Shown here: in pieces, positions 1 to 8,981 of the stretch | How positions within the stretch are numbered: position 1 is the stretch's first letter | Layout of the letters: every line of letters begins with the position of its first letter | From: Lacticaseibacillus porcinae | GTDB taxonomy: Bacteria > Bacillota > Bacilli > Lactobacillales > Lactobacillaceae | Direction: 5' to 3' | Assembly (NCBI RefSeq): GCF_003946305.1 | Contig: NZ_RHNS01000003.1 | Coordinates: forward strand, 1-64,000 | Length of the DNA stretch: 64,000 nt | Notes under the pieces: generated by a model | The model's input: the letters and a program-made list of their open reading frames with translations, nothing else | What the model was told of the DNA's origin: nothing | Databases searched by the model: none | Translations under genes and position numbers: made by a program

Positions 1-191
1 TCATGTTTAATTCTTTTCAATTAAGAAAAGCCCTATCACATTTACGAAACTTTGTTCAGTTTTCAAAGGACTACCTTGTTGATAGTTGCAATCAACTACA
101 CAAGTTTATCATAACCATCAGTTTGTTGTCAAGAAAAAGTTTTAAAAACTTTTTGGTGAAGCGCTTCATAACGCCTCGCGACAACTTTTAT
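1..191 (-). promoter_or_regulatory. Leader of an rRNA operon that runs off the left edge
   Basis: No protein gene is credible here. Read on the minus strand, positions 68 to 46 give CTTTGAAAACTGAACAAAG, the kind of sequence that in lactobacilli and bacilli lies just before rRNA genes. Two strong promoters on the same strand lie immediately upstream. The 16S rRNA gene itself would start beyond position 1, so its presence is inferred. A perfect 12-bp palindrome TGAAGCGCTTCA lies at about 158-169 in the leader. Confidence 0.7.
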
Positions 192-220
192 ATCATACCA
201 ACATTTTCAGAAAGTGTCAA
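192..220 (-). promoter_or_regulatory. rRNA promoter P2 (proximal)
   Basis: On the minus strand there is a consensus -35 TTGACA (220-215), a 17-bp spacer and -10 TATGAT (197-192). It sits about 130 bp before the rRNA-leader motif and repeats the design of P1, as expected for tandem rRNA promoters. Confidence 0.8.
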
Positions 221-277
221 CAACTTTTTTTGCTGACCTTTTGGAAACGCCGGTGTTATCAAAAAGACAACTTTGAT

Positions 278-306
278 ATCATACCAAGCACTGGCGATAC
301 CGTCAA
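278..306 (-). promoter_or_regulatory. rRNA promoter P1 (distal)
   Basis: On the minus strand there is -35 TTGACG (306-301), a 17-bp spacer and -10 TATGAT (283-278), about 86 bp upstream of P2. The sequences around the two -10 boxes are near-identical (TTGGTATGATAT), which supports a duplicated tandem promoter. Confidence 0.75.
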
Positions 307-356
307 GGCTTTTTTCAAAGAAAATATTCTCAACGTGAAATATTCAAAAACACCAA

Positions 357-386
357 CAAAAAAGACCAGCACAAAGGCTGATCTTT
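357..386 (-). terminator. Terminator of serS
   Basis: On the minus strand AAAGATCAGC pairs with GCTGGTCTTT (10 bp with one G-U pair), followed by a T run. It lies just after the serS stop and before the rRNA promoters. Confidence 0.75.
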
Positions 387-397
387 CAACGGTTCAA

Positions 398-1678
398 TTA
401 AGCTTTGGTGATGACAGTTTGGCCGCCCATGTAAGGGACTAACACATCTGGAATGGTGACACTGCCATCAGCATTTTGGTAGTTTTCCAAAATCGCAGCA
501 ACAGCACGACCAACGGCTAAGCCAGACCCGTTCAACGTGTGAACGAATTGTGGTTTGCCATTGTCATCGCGATATTTGATGCCGGCACGACGCGCCTGGA
601 AGTCGGTACAGTTAGAACAACTGGAGATTTCACGATAACGGTCTTGGGCAGGCAACCACACTTCAAGGTCATTGGTTTTGGCACTGGTAAAGCTGGCATC
701 CCCACTGGCTAAGGTGATCACATGATAGGCCAGGCCCAGCTTTTGCAGCAAGTCTTCAGCGTCGTGGACTAAATTGTCAAGTTCATGCCAAGAGTCTTCT
801 GGTTTGCAGAATTTCACCATTTCGACTTTGTTGAATTGGTGCATCCGGATCAATCCGCGAGTATCACGCCCGGCAGACCCAGCTTCAGAACGGAAGGCTG
901 GGGATAAAGCGGTGAAAGATTCAGGGAGTTTGGCAGCATCGATAATTTCACCCCGATGGAAGTTGACCAATGGCACTTCAGCTGTTGGGATCAACGTCAT
1001 GTTTTGATCGTCATTGGTGATGCTATAAACGTCTTCAGTAAACTTAGGGAATTGGCCAGTCCCATACATGGAATCATCATTAACCAAATAAGGGGTGATC
1101 ATTTCTGTGTAGCCTTCTTTATAGTGTTCATCTAAGAAGAAGTTGTACACCGCCCGTTCCAAACGCGCGCCGGCACCGATATAGTAGACAAAACGCGCAC
1201 CAGATACTTTGGCGGCCCGTTCAAAGTCTAAGATCCCGAGGTCTTCACCAATTTCAAAATGGGCTTTCGGCTTGAAGTCAAAAGTCGGGATCGTCCCCCA
1301 CTTGTATTCTTCACGAGAGTCGTCTTCATTCAAAGACATTGGGACATCATCTGCTGGGAAGTTAGGCAAGCGTTCGAGGATCTGTTTGATTTGTTCGGAA
1401 ACTTGCTTCAATTGGCCGTCGAGTTTGCCAACTTGTTGACCAACTTCACGCATCGCTTTGATTTGTTCAGTGGCGTCCTCTTTGGCTCGCTTGGCTTTGG
1501 CGATTTCATCAGATACGGTGTTACGCTTAGCCTTTAAACCTTCTGTTTCTTGAATGATGGTCCGACGTTGTTCATCTAATGCCAACACTTCGTCGATTTT
1601 TTCCGCTTTGACGCCACGGGCTGCCAATTTGGCTTTGGCCCAATCTGGCTTTTGACGCAATAACTTAATGTCTAACAT
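398..1678 (-). CDS. serS: Seryl-tRNA synthetase
   Basis: Cytoplasmic class II aminoacyl-tRNA synthetase that charges tRNA-Ser. The 426-residue protein has the family layout: an N-terminal antiparallel coiled-coil arm (about residues 25-105, rich in Lys/Glu/Gln) followed by the catalytic core, with motif 2 around [17 protein letters not shown] and motif 3 near the C-terminus ([17 protein letters not shown]). The start is ATG in MLDIKLL, 7-8 bases after AGGAGG. An in-frame extension to 1924 runs through the T-box and is rejected. It is a single gene behind a serine-type T-box and ends in its own terminator. Confidence 0.97.
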   Translation of the reverse strand: MLDIKLLRQKPDWAKAKLAARGVKAEKIDEVLALDEQRRTIIQETEGLKAKRNTVSDEIAKAKRAKEDATEQIKAMREVGQQVGKLDGQLKQVSEQIKQILERLPNFPADDVPMSLNEDDSREEYKWGTIPTFDFKPKAHFEIGEDLGILDFERAAKVSGARFVYYIGAGARLERAVYNFFLDEHYKEGYTEMITPYLVNDDSMYGTGQFPKFTEDVYSITNDDQNMTLIPTAEVPLVNFHRGEIIDAAKLPESFTALSPAFRSEAGSAGRDTRGLIRMHQFNKVEMVKFCKPEDSWHELDNLVHDAEDLLQKLGLAYHVITLASGDASFTSAKTNDLEVWLPAQDRYREISSCSNCTDFQARRAGIKYRDDNGKPQFVHTLNGSGLAVGRAVAAILENYQNADGSVTIPDVLVPYMGGQTVITKA

Positions 1679-1700
1679 TCCATTCCTCCTATAAAAACAC

Positions 1701-1912
1701 AAAAAGAGCCTCCATCCGTTTGGGACGAAAGGCTCTTTTTTCCGCGGTACCACCCAAAGTTCAGCCAATTGGCTACACTCTGTTGGGATAACGGCCCGAC
1801 CGTGCATGATTAATGCCCACTCTTGCGCTGGAATAAGGGGATTCGAAGCTCGCACCGACCGCTTCGTCTCTGATACCCCATAATAGGCGCTGTTGTTGTG
1901 TTTGTTGCCTAT
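1701..1912 (-). promoter_or_regulatory. T-box riboswitch of serS (Ser)
   Basis: The minus strand carries the conserved T-box GGGTGGTACCGCGG (1755-1742), followed by a terminator made of AAAAAGAGCC (1701-1710) and GGCTCTTTTTT (1731-1741). Stem I lies upstream, with a GNUGNGA-like element (GGTGCGAG, about 1856-1849). A candidate specifier TCC (1841-1839) would read serine. Uncharged tRNA-Ser is expected to favour the antiterminator and turn serS on. The specifier assignment was read by eye. Confidence 0.92.
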
Positions 1913-1941
1913 AGAATAACGCATTTTTCCTAGTTTGACAA
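1913..1941 (-). promoter_or_regulatory. Promoter of the serS T-box transcript
   Basis: On the minus strand: -35 TTGTCA (1941-1936), 17-bp spacer, -10 TATTCT (1918-1913), directly before the T-box. The -35 touches the stop codon of the upstream Crp-like gene. Confidence 0.65.
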
Positions 1942-2610
1942 CTAGTCCACTAAGGCATCGCGATCAAGTATTGTCACTTTACGACCAGGACCTTGCGTTA
2001 AGACTTTGGCAGATTCTAACTCCCGCAATTTGCGACTCAATGTTTCTGGCGTCGTTCCTAAAAATTCTGCCAATTCTTTTTTCTTCATGGGTAAGGTAAA
2101 CGTCGGGCCAAACTCTTCAGTCAGCTCGTTTAAATAATGCGCCAACCGCGTCGCCACATCAGTAGTGGTCACTAAAGTGGTTTGGGTTTCTAAAGCAGCG
2201 ATGCGATGTGCTAATGACGCGATCACTTCTTTGGCGATCGCCGGGTAGTCTTCGAGCAGCGCTTGAAAGTCTTTTTTATATAAGACACAGGCGGTCACTG
2301 GGGCCATAGCGACAGCTTCAGCTTGATGTTGTTGATCCATCAACAAGCCTTGATCGCCATCAAAATCCCCGCTGTGTAGCACCCGCAACAATTGCTGGCG
2401 ACCATCGGCACTGGAACGCAAGATCTTCACCGAACCGGCATGCAAAATATATAACGCATCAGCAGGGCTGTTTTCCAAGTAAAGCGTGCTGTTAGCAGCA
2501 AAATGACGATGTTGCACCAACGCTTCGATTTGTTCCAATTGGGCATGTGGCAACCCTTTAAAAATCGGTACTGCTGCCACACATAAATGTTCAGACTTAG
2601 TAGTCGCCAT
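1942..2610 (-). CDS. Crp/Fnr-family transcriptional regulator
   Basis: Probable DNA-binding regulator of about 222 residues. The N-terminal two thirds form a cyclic-nucleotide-binding-like beta barrel ([20 protein letters not shown], about residues 50-70), followed by a C-terminal winged helix with recognition region [20 protein letters not shown]. The N-terminal cysteine cluster of oxygen-sensing FNR is absent, so the ligand is unknown. The gene overlaps the 3' end of the upstream Mga-like gene, suggesting one transcript and coupled translation. Start is uncertain: GTG 2622, ATG 2616 and ATG 2610 are all possible and none has a strong ribosome binding site. Confidence 0.85.
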   Translation of the reverse strand: MATTKSEHLCVAAVPIFKGLPHAQLEQIEALVQHRHFAANSTLYLENSPADALYILHAGSVKILRSSADGRQQLLRVLHSGDFDGDQGLLMDQQHQAEAVAMAPVTACVLYKKDFQALLEDYPAIAKEVIASLAHRIAALETQTTLVTTTDVATRLAHYLNELTEEFGPTFTLPMKKKELAEFLGTTPETLSRKLRELESAKVLTQGPGRKVTILDRDALVD

Positions 2611-4177
2611 CGCCATCCACACTTAACTTATCATCCCAGATCTGACGCAAGGTGGCATATAACTCGCCATACCAATCGTTAGAAGACGTCGAGGCCCACT
2701 TAAAGGTCAACGCATTGCCTTTTTTCTCGTCAACATCTGGCACTGTGGACGACATGATCACCAAATCGACTTGATCAAGATCTTCATGTTCAGGAGACGA
2801 CAGTTCGACCCATGGTTGACTCATCAAAAAGGCCAACAAATCGATATACCCTAATAAGGTTTGTTCGATCACCACCGCGACTTTGACTTTCACTGGTGGG
2901 ACGAATTGAACAACTAATTGCAAAACATTGCGATAAAAACTGCCAGTCAACACATCAACATAATCAGAGAAATCATCTAACTCATGGCTAAAGACGATAT
3001 GCTCCAAGGTTTGACGAACCTTTTTGCGTAAGGTTGGGTTTTCTGGCATTTGATGCAGTTTTTCGTTGACTTCATAGGCAATGGTTTCCGTCAGATCTTC
3101 CCCAAATTCAAGGATCGACACGGTCACTGCCAACAAGTTAGCCAACAACATATTCATGGTTGCTTCTGGCAACACCCCATCGGCGATAAAGTCCACTGGC
3201 AACTTCGTCAAAAATTCCGTGACCAAGGTGTAGATCTCTGGGTTGTAACGTTCAAACCGTTTAACCACTGTGGATTTAATGTCAGCGCCAGTGGTCACAT
3301 AAAATGGCAAGAAGTTGAATAAGAAGAACAAGGCCGCAGATTCACCCATTTGTTCGCCGATAGACATCGGACCAAATGCTGGGGCTGGGTCGAGTTGTTC
3401 GCTCATTTCTTCAAAGACATTAGGCACTGGGTACTTCAACGCAAAATGGGTATTTTGAAGCGATAAGCTATGACCGTCTTTGGCGCGTTGTTCTGCCACT
3501 GCGGCATAATACATCGCAATTTCGCGGGTCACTAAGTTCGGCTTGCCCATATCAAACATGTTGATGATCGCATCGATTTCACGACCTTTTTGATCGCGAT
3601 CAGTTTCTTCAAATGGCCAGCCAGCGCCATCAGTGGCCATCCAAAAGATAATGGTCAAAAAGACGCGGATGCGTTTTTCATCGCCTTGTAAGCTCAACGT
3701 CTCATAAGAAAAACGGACGCCGAACTTCCGAGCAAAATCACGCACCGGCTTCAAATGCCGCAACATCGTCGCTTTGGAAGTATCTTCGTGATCAAGGAAG
3801 TCTTCAAAGTTGGCATAGCGATGATACAACAACGCCTCTAAGAATTTGTAAGGTTGACCTTGTTGGACAAAATACAAACGCACTTCACTTGAAGGTTGAT
3901 TAAACAACTTCATGGTAGGTGCGTCTTTATGGTGCGTCATGGTTTCCAAGGTTTCAACTAAGCCATTGTAAGTGTTGTAGACACTCCCATAGTTACGGCC
4001 AGTTAATGACGCGATTTGTTTTAAGTTAACATCTTTGACTAATGGCTTCTCAGCGCGTTCCAGCGTTAATCGGTCTTCAACTGGTGTTTGAGCCACCCGC
4101 GCATTGACGATCCGACGAAAAAGACTCATTTTTTCAGTTTCAGACATTGACAGGAATATATCTTCCCGACCTCGCAT
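2597..4177 (-). CDS. Mga/AtxA-like transcriptional regulator, paralogue 1
   Basis: A 526-residue protein with the layout of Mga/AtxA virulence-type regulators: an N-terminal HTH (KQIASLTGRNYGSVYNTYNGL, about residues 50-70), a second HTH_Mga-like region (DTSKATMLRHLKPVRDFARK, about 130-150), a helical PRD-like middle and an EIIB-like C-terminal domain (VKVKVAVVIEQTLLGYIDLL, about 425-445). In the family, PRD histidines and PTS partners tune activity; I infer only that this is a global-type regulator. Start ATG 4177 follows GGAGG by 7 bases; the TTG further up is within the ribosome binding site. It is homologous to the divergent gene at 4683 (shared pattern K-RF--GFKL-Y...GA-WPF). Confidence 0.85.
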   Translation of the reverse strand: MRGREDIFLSMSETEKMSLFRRIVNARVAQTPVEDRLTLERAEKPLVKDVNLKQIASLTGRNYGSVYNTYNGLVETLETMTHHKDAPTMKLFNQPSSEVRLYFVQQGQPYKFLEALLYHRYANFEDFLDHEDTSKATMLRHLKPVRDFARKFGVRFSYETLSLQGDEKRIRVFLTIIFWMATDGAGWPFEETDRDQKGREIDAIINMFDMGKPNLVTREIAMYYAAVAEQRAKDGHSLSLQNTHFALKYPVPNVFEEMSEQLDPAPAFGPMSIGEQMGESAALFFLFNFLPFYVTTGADIKSTVVKRFERYNPEIYTLVTEFLTKLPVDFIADGVLPEATMNMLLANLLAVTVSILEFGEDLTETIAYEVNEKLHQMPENPTLRKKVRQTLEHIVFSHELDDFSDYVDVLTGSFYRNVLQLVVQFVPPVKVKVAVVIEQTLLGYIDLLAFLMSQPWVELSSPEHEDLDQVDLVIMSSTVPDVDEKKGNALTFKWASTSSNDWYGELYATLRQIWDDKLSVDGDGDY

Positions 4178-4220
4178 ATACAATTCCTCCAATGATTAAG
4201 TTGACAATATTTCTGAAATA

Positions 4221-4250
4221 ATTATAACCGCAATCAGTAGCATTTTTCAA
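4221..4250 (-). promoter_or_regulatory. Promoter of the minus-strand Mga-like gene
   Basis: On the minus strand: -35 TTGAAA (4250-4245), 18-bp spacer, -10 TATAAT (4226-4221), about 45 bp before the ribosome binding site. Confidence 0.7.
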
Positions 4251-4620
4251 ATTAAGTTTTATGAAAAATGACGCCGTCACAAAAATGAAACCTAAAGGCT
4301 ATTTTTTTTAGAAAAAAGCGGCGCGATCAGGGATTTGACCGCTGAGATTTTTCCGGTACAAATTTCGTCAAGGCAACCAGCCGTAGTGATTTAGTCGACT
4401 TTTGTGATCACGACCCCACTTAAGTCTCAACCACGAATCCGGATACAATCGTGATCAGTTATACAACATTTCGTCGATTTATGGACAGCAATCGCACGTA
4501 ACGTGCGAGTCCGATTTACACAAATGCAAGGTTTTAAATTCAGTTCAAAATTAGGGAAACCAATTACACAAAAATTACGTTGACAATTGACATCCCCTGC
4601 GGTTGATAAAAACACAAATT
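4251..4620. other. Divergent intergenic region between the two Mga-like genes
   Basis: About 490 bases separate the two starts, far more than the usual spacing here. No gene is credible; a 126-codon ORF on the minus strand has no ribosome binding site and overlaps the start of the opposite gene. The region holds the promoters at both ends and a 17-bp palindrome in the middle, so it is best read as a control region. Confidence 0.6.
4492..4508. promoter_or_regulatory. 17-bp perfect palindrome, candidate operator
   Basis: TCGCACGT-A-ACGTGCGA: two perfect 8-bp arms around one base, about 140 bp upstream of the plus-strand -10. It has no T run, so it is not a terminator. Which protein binds is unknown; the Mga-like pair or the Crp-like protein are the local candidates. 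Confidence 0.5.
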
Positions 4621-4641
4621 GGTAGTATTTTTTGGACAATT

Positions 4642-4650
4642 TGATATAAT
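4642..4650 (+). promoter_or_regulatory. Extended -10 promoter of the plus-strand Mga-like gene
   Basis: TGATATAAT is a perfect extended -10 (TGnTATAAT) 33 bases before the start codon. No good -35 is visible at 16-18 bp, which fits an activator-dependent or extended -10 promoter. Confidence 0.65.
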
Positions 4651-4682
4651 GACTGTGGAATCGGGAATAAAGGGGTGTCTTT

Positions 4683-6191
4683 ATGCAGTTAGAAGCGGTA
4701 TTCCTTGAAAAAACCGCCCAGCAAAAAATCGCATTACTCGCGGCCTTATGCCGTCGTGCCCATGCTGGGATCACCATTGCCGACTTAGCGGAACAGCTCG
4801 GCATCACCTATCAGCGGACCTACAATTTATTTCAAGAACTCAACGCTGATTTAGCAGAACTTTATCACCAAGCCCCTGATGAAATGCGACAACGTTTGAT
4901 CGAAAGTGCTCCAGAAACCATTTCATTAGACTTATACACAGCGCAGCAATTTCGTGCGGCGACGGCTTGGCAATTTTTCAATACTGTGGTGCAAGGTCAC
5001 CAGCCTAACTTAGATCGCTTTTGTGATGACTATTTCTTATCTCGTTCAACTTTAATGCGGAAAACAGCGAAGTTACGGGCATTTTTGACTCACTATGGGT
5101 TTAAATTGGTTTATCCAAGCATGCAGATCACTGGGTCTGAAGCTTGTTTGCGTTTATTGTTGCAGCAATGTTATTGGCAAGCGACTCAAGGGGCCAGCTG
5201 GCCATTTACAGCCATTGCTGAAGCGGACTTGTCGCGTCAATACCAACAATTTCCTCGGGTCCATACCAGTTTGCTCGCGCAACATATGGATCTTTACTTA
5301 CTGGCAGTCAGCCGCTTGCGGATGGCGCAAGGCCATGCCTTAGATCATCAAATCGCCGCGATGTTGCCAAACGCCAATGCCTATTTCACAGCAGCTCAAT
5401 TTCCACGTTTAACGGCTTCGCAATTAGTATTTGAAAATCAGTTCATCGCTTTTCACCAAGCTGCGGCGTTGCGTTATGGCCAAATCGACTTAGACAGCTG
5501 GACCAAACGGCGGCAACGATTGACCACGGCAACCCCTACTGCTGCCAAAGTGTTGCAAGCCTTACAACAAGATCTCCTGAATCCTGATGATCCGGGCTAC
5601 GTGGCTTTGCACACAGACTTGGGTTTACAATTAAATTTACTGCGGGTATTGGCCTGTTTTTTAAGTTTAGGCCAAGACTTCTGTAAAGCCAGTGACTTTG
5701 ATACCCCACCTAAAACCAGCAACCGCCTCAATCAACTCAGCATGCGGGTTTACACTTTTGTTGAAAACTTGCCGCATACTCCTGAATATGCCGTGTTACA
5801 TCAATGCGCACACGCATTTTGTCGCTTCGCCACTTATGTGCTGGCCCCGACGATCAATGCCAACGATGCGCATGTGCGGGTCAAAGTCGCCTTATTATTG
5901 GAACCAAACGATATTTTACACCGACGGTTAAAGCATTTCTTAGACAACATGACCTTTGTGGATCGCCTAGTCGGTAGCGATGCCTTACAACACTGCGATT
6001 TTTTGATCACAGAAGCCGACATGTTACTGGCACCAATGACCAAAGCCTTCACCCAAGCATATCCTGAGGCCAGCTTGGTTTGGGATCTTGATGCTGATGA
6101 AGTTGATTTTCACCATCTGCATCAAAAGCTCACCGCCATGCGCGCCAGTCGCTTAGTGGCTTTGTCACCAAGCTTAGCGCCAGATGATTGA
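4683..6191 (+). CDS. Mga/AtxA-like transcriptional regulator, paralogue 2
   Basis: A 502-residue regulator of the Mga/AtxA type. It has an N-terminal HTH (IADLAEQLGITYQRTYNLF, about residues 36-54), a second HTH_Mga region (FLSRSTLMRKTAKLRAFL, about 120-137), a helical PRD-like middle and an EIIB-like C-terminal part (HVRVKVALLLEPNDILHRRL, about 398-417). Homology with the divergent gene at 2597-4177 is visible along the whole length. The start ATG 4683 lies 7 bases after AAAGGGG. Targets cannot be read from sequence; neither gene has a PTS operon beside it. It ends in a terminator shared with the convergent gene. Confidence 0.85.
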   Translation: MQLEAVFLEKTAQQKIALLAALCRRAHAGITIADLAEQLGITYQRTYNLFQELNADLAELYHQAPDEMRQRLIESAPETISLDLYTAQQFRAATAWQFFNTVVQGHQPNLDRFCDDYFLSRSTLMRKTAKLRAFLTHYGFKLVYPSMQITGSEACLRLLLQQCYWQATQGASWPFTAIAEADLSRQYQQFPRVHTSLLAQHMDLYLLAVSRLRMAQGHALDHQIAAMLPNANAYFTAAQFPRLTASQLVFENQFIAFHQAAALRYGQIDLDSWTKRRQRLTTATPTAAKVLQALQQDLLNPDDPGYVALHTDLGLQLNLLRVLACFLSLGQDFCKASDFDTPPKTSNRLNQLSMRVYTFVENLPHTPEYAVLHQCAHAFCRFATYVLAPTINANDAHVRVKVALLLEPNDILHRRLKHFLDNMTFVDRLVGSDALQHCDFLITEADMLLAPMTKAFTQAYPEASLVWDLDADEVDFHHLHQKLTAMRASRLVALSPSLAPDD

Positions 6192-6245
6192 AAAAGTCCA
6201 AGACTTCAATTTCCCTATTGGAAACTGAAGCTTTGGACTTTTTTC
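6191..6245. terminator. Bidirectional terminator
   Basis: AAAAAGTCCAAG (6191-6202) pairs with CTTTGGACTTTTTT (6231-6244), with inner pairing of ACTTCAATTTCC and GGAAACTGAAG. A and T runs on the two sides serve both convergent genes. Confidence 0.85.
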
Positions 6246-6250
6246 TTGCG

Positions 6251-7039
6251 TCACACTGTCGCCGAATGCGGTTGTGACTCTTGATTTTGTTCACGTTGGG
6301 CCAAACGCCGCAATGCTGCCGTGTGATAAATATCATCTAAGCGGCGGTCATCATTACCGAGCTCATACATCACGATAGTCATCACTTCAAAATTCGTGAA
6401 AAAGCGATGATGACTAGGCATTGTTTGCAACCATTGGGCGAATGCCATTTCAAAATCATCGACGGTTTGATTCAAGCGACCAAGCAGTTGTTTGAGTAAC
6501 TGCTTTTCAAAGCTGGTCACCTTCAACCATGAACTGTGGTAATTAAACGACTTTAAATCAACGTCATTTTGGACATCAAGTTCAGAATACATTAATTGCA
6601 TCAGCGTGTGCACCGCAGCGTGATCGTGATGAGTGCCAAATTCTAACTTCAACTGATGACGCAACAACAACGCTAAATAATCTTGATCGTCTGCGGCTTG
6701 GCTTTTCGCCTGATCTAACAACGCTTGCACTAAAGGATAGCCTTGCAGATCGGTGCGATAAGCCAACCGCTTGGCGCGAGGAAAATCGATCACACCAGGC
6801 AGATAATATTCATGGATCCATAACCAATCATCAATATCGCCTAGCACCTTGCGCGCTTTCGCCGTTAGTTCATTGCCTGTGGCTACAGCTTGCAAATAGC
6901 CATGGTCAACCAGCTTGGTGAAGGTTTTCTGTGGGTCGAGATGATAGCGCTCAAACCATCGTGGATCTTGAAGCGTTTGTTGAGCATCTGCCATTGATAC
7001 CATGTATAAAAAGACCTTTACCTCTGGGGTCATGCGCAT
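6251..7039 (-). CDS. Conserved-looking protein of unknown function
   Basis: I do not recognise this 262-residue family. It is soluble, with no signal peptide or membrane span, and mainly helical. An N-terminal stretch (residues 20-65: PRWFERYHLDPQKTFTKLVD, then ELTAKARKVLGD) resembles a small DNA-reading or wedge-like helical domain, but no clear HTH can be claimed. It is rich in His, Asp and Gln. The start ATG 7039 follows GGAGGCGAC; a second ATG lies two codons on. It has its own strong promoter and ends in the shared terminator, so it is monocistronic. Confidence 0.75.
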   Translation of the reverse strand: MRMTPEVKVFLYMVSMADAQQTLQDPRWFERYHLDPQKTFTKLVDHGYLQAVATGNELTAKARKVLGDIDDWLWIHEYYLPGVIDFPRAKRLAYRTDLQGYPLVQALLDQAKSQAADDQDYLALLLRHQLKLEFGTHHDHAAVHTLMQLMYSELDVQNDVDLKSFNYHSSWLKVTSFEKQLLKQLLGRLNQTVDDFEMAFAQWLQTMPSHHRFFTNFEVMTIVMYELGNDDRRLDDIYHTAALRRLAQREQNQESQPHSATV

Positions 7040-7066
7040 ACTGTCGCCTCCGTTTCTTGCCTCTCA

Positions 7067-7095
7067 ATTGTAGCGGCTTGAGAAAGCGTTGTCAA
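7067..7095 (-). promoter_or_regulatory. Promoter of the 6251-7039 gene
   Basis: On the minus strand: consensus -35 TTGACA (7095-7090), 17-bp spacer, -10 TACAAT (7072-7067). Confidence 0.8.
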
Positions 7096-7180
7096 TTTTT
7101 GGTGATCGTAAAATAACCGCCAGTGAATAGCTGCAGTTGACCCAATGTTCGCGATCCCTATTGATCAAGCAACGCCCAGA

Positions 7181-7233
7181 AAAAAACGCCTCGACACCAC
7201 GATTAAAAGATAAATCGTGACGCCAAGGCGTTT
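7181..7233 (-). terminator. Terminator of the permease gene
   Basis: AAAAAACGCCT (7181-7191) pairs with AGGCGTTT (7226-7233), with an inner helix CACGATT/AATCGTG. The T run is on the minus strand. Confidence 0.7.
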
Positions 7234-7263
7234 ATATGATGTGCGGTCCCAGCCGCCAGCACA

Positions 7264-8733
7264 TTATTGTTCTTTGGTTTCTTTGCGATGATCGCGATGT
7301 GGCGTTAAGTCGATTTCATCAAGTTTCAACAAGTGGGTTTTATGTTTGACTTTGTACCACACCGTCAAAATGATGAACAATGGGATCGACATGTAAGAGA
7401 TCAACAAGCGATCCCAAGCAAAATGCGTCACACTGTTGATATCTTGACCTAAAATCACGATCAAACTCATGATGATCGCTAAAATCGGTCCGATCGGGAA
7501 CCATTTGGCATGATACACCAATTCAGAAAGCTTGTGGCCTTGGGCAACAAACGCCCGCCGGAAGCGATAATGCGATACCGCGATCCCAAGCCATGCCAGA
7601 AATCCAGTCAACCCACTAGCAGCAACTAACAACTGATAGACATTAGGTCCCATAATACTGGATAAGAAGGTCAACGCCCCAACTGCAGTGGTAGCCAGCA
7701 AGGCTGGCAACGGCACCCCACGGTTATTGGTTTTCCCAAAGATCTTCGGGGCAAAGCCAGAATTCCCCATCGCCCAAAGCATTCGCGTGGAGGCATACAT
7801 CCCAGAATTAGCTGAAGACAATACCGACGTTAAAATCACGGCATTCATCACACTAGCGGCCCCAGCTAAGCCGATCCGCTTAAACACCAAAGTAAAAGGT
7901 GAAATCGCCACATCAGAAGCAGAGGCGCCTAATAAATTCGGGCTAGTATAAGGAATGATCGCCGCGATCACAGCAATGGCTAAGATATAAAACAATAAGA
8001 TCCGCCAAAAGACTTGCTTGATGGCTTTAGGAATACTGGTTTCAGGGGTTTCTGATTCCCCAGCGGTGATCCCGATCAACTCAGTGCCTTGAAACGAGAA
8101 CCCAGCTACGACAAACACTGACAAAGTTGCTGGCCACCCACCGACAAATGGCGCTTGTTTATAGGTGTAATTGGCAAAACCGATACGTTGGCCACCTAAA
8201 ATTCCAAAAATCGTCATCACCCCGACCACAAGGAAAATGATCACGGTGACCACTTTGATCAACGATAACCAATATTCAGTTTCCCCGAAGCTTTTAACGG
8301 AAATGATATTGATAATAAAAATCAACGCCAAAAACGTTAAACTGATGATCCAACCAGGGATCGTTGGCAACCAAAAGTGCATCACGATGGCAGTGGTTGC
8401 GATATCGACGGCCACGGTGATCGCCCAGTTGAACCAGTAATTCCACCCTAACGCAAAGCCCACTGCCGGATCAACGAAGCGACTGGCATATTCAGAAAAG
8501 CTCCCAGACACTGGAATATAAGTCGCCATTTCCCCTAAGCTCGTCATCAGGAAAAATACCATCACCCCAATGCCTAAGTAAGCGAGGATCGCCCCACCAG
8601 GTCCAGCACCAGCGATCGCGCCACCACTGGCGACGAATAATCCGGTACCGATCGACCCACCTAACGCGATCATCGATAAATGCCGGGTTTTCAATGACCG
8701 CGACACTTGATTATGTTCAGATTGATTTGCCAA
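7264..8733 (-). CDS. Amino acid permease, probably lysine (LysP-like)
   Basis: A 489-residue APC-superfamily transporter of the AAT/LysP group with about 12 membrane segments. The N-terminal signature RSLKTRHLSMIALGGSIGTG (residues 12-31) is typical of LysP-type permeases, and the TM1 break GSIGTGL is kept. Substrate is suggested by context: the leader is a lysine riboswitch ending in a terminator, so lysine import is the best guess. The start is TTG 8733, 6 bases after GGAG; no better start lies nearby. lysP would be a reasonable symbol, but substrate is inferred. Confidence 0.88.
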   Translation of the reverse strand: MANQSEHNQVSRSLKTRHLSMIALGGSIGTGLFVASGGAIAGAGPGGAILAYLGIGVMVFFLMTSLGEMATYIPVSGSFSEYASRFVDPAVGFALGWNYWFNWAITVAVDIATTAIVMHFWLPTIPGWIISLTFLALIFIINIISVKSFGETEYWLSLIKVVTVIIFLVVGVMTIFGILGGQRIGFANYTYKQAPFVGGWPATLSVFVVAGFSFQGTELIGITAGESETPETSIPKAIKQVFWRILLFYILAIAVIAAIIPYTSPNLLGASASDVAISPFTLVFKRIGLAGAASVMNAVILTSVLSSANSGMYASTRMLWAMGNSGFAPKIFGKTNNRGVPLPALLATTAVGALTFLSSIMGPNVYQLLVAASGLTGFLAWLGIAVSHYRFRRAFVAQGHKLSELVYHAKWFPIGPILAIIMSLIVILGQDINSVTHFAWDRLLISYMSIPLFIILTVWYKVKHKTHLLKLDEIDLTPHRDHRKETKEQ

Positions 8734-8753
8734 AACAAACTCCTTTTTTGACC

Positions 8754-8782
8754 AAAAGAAAAGCGCCGCCTAAGCGTGCGCC
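8754..8782 (-). terminator. Attenuator terminator of the lysine riboswitch
   Basis: On the minus strand GCGC-A-CGC, loop TTAG, GCG-GCGC, then TTTTCTTTT. It lies between the aptamer and the ribosome binding site, so ligand binding would be expected to stop transcription before the permease. Confidence 0.75.
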
Positions 8783-8783
8783 A

Positions 8784-8960
8784 AAAAAACAAGTTCATTA
8801 GCACAACGCATTCGCGACAGTCCAAGCGGTATTTCCGACTTGGCCCAAGTTTCACTGATGTTGCAGTGTCCCTTTCGGCGTGAAAGCCTTTAAACCGGTT
8901 TCAATGTGGCAACACCCACCAAACCGGTCGACTGATCATTCACGCGACCTCTAAAGATTG
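8784..8960 (-). promoter_or_regulatory. Lysine riboswitch (L-box)
   Basis: The minus strand holds the L-box hallmarks in order: AGAGGTCGCG near the 5' side (about 8955-8946), CGCCGAAAGG in the middle (about 8883-8874), and GGACTGTCGCGA closing the aptamer (about 8824-8813). GTCGCG and CGCGAC can pair across the aptamer as P1. The family senses lysine and controls lysine synthesis or uptake genes. The call is from motif recognition by eye. Confidence 0.82.
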
Positions 8961-8981
8961 GATTCAATTTTTTCATTTCAC

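Noticed and set aside
158-169. TGAAGCGCTTCA palindrome as a CcpA cre site
   Set aside because: Two bases shorter than the cre core and inside an rRNA leader, where CcpA control would be unexpected.
1679-1924. N-terminal extension of serS to 508 residues
   Set aside because: It reads through the T-box and terminator; the normal start MLDIKLL has a perfect ribosome binding site.
4427-4807. 126-codon minus-strand ORF in the Mga gap
   Set aside because: It overlaps the start of the plus-strand regulator and lacks a ribosome binding site.
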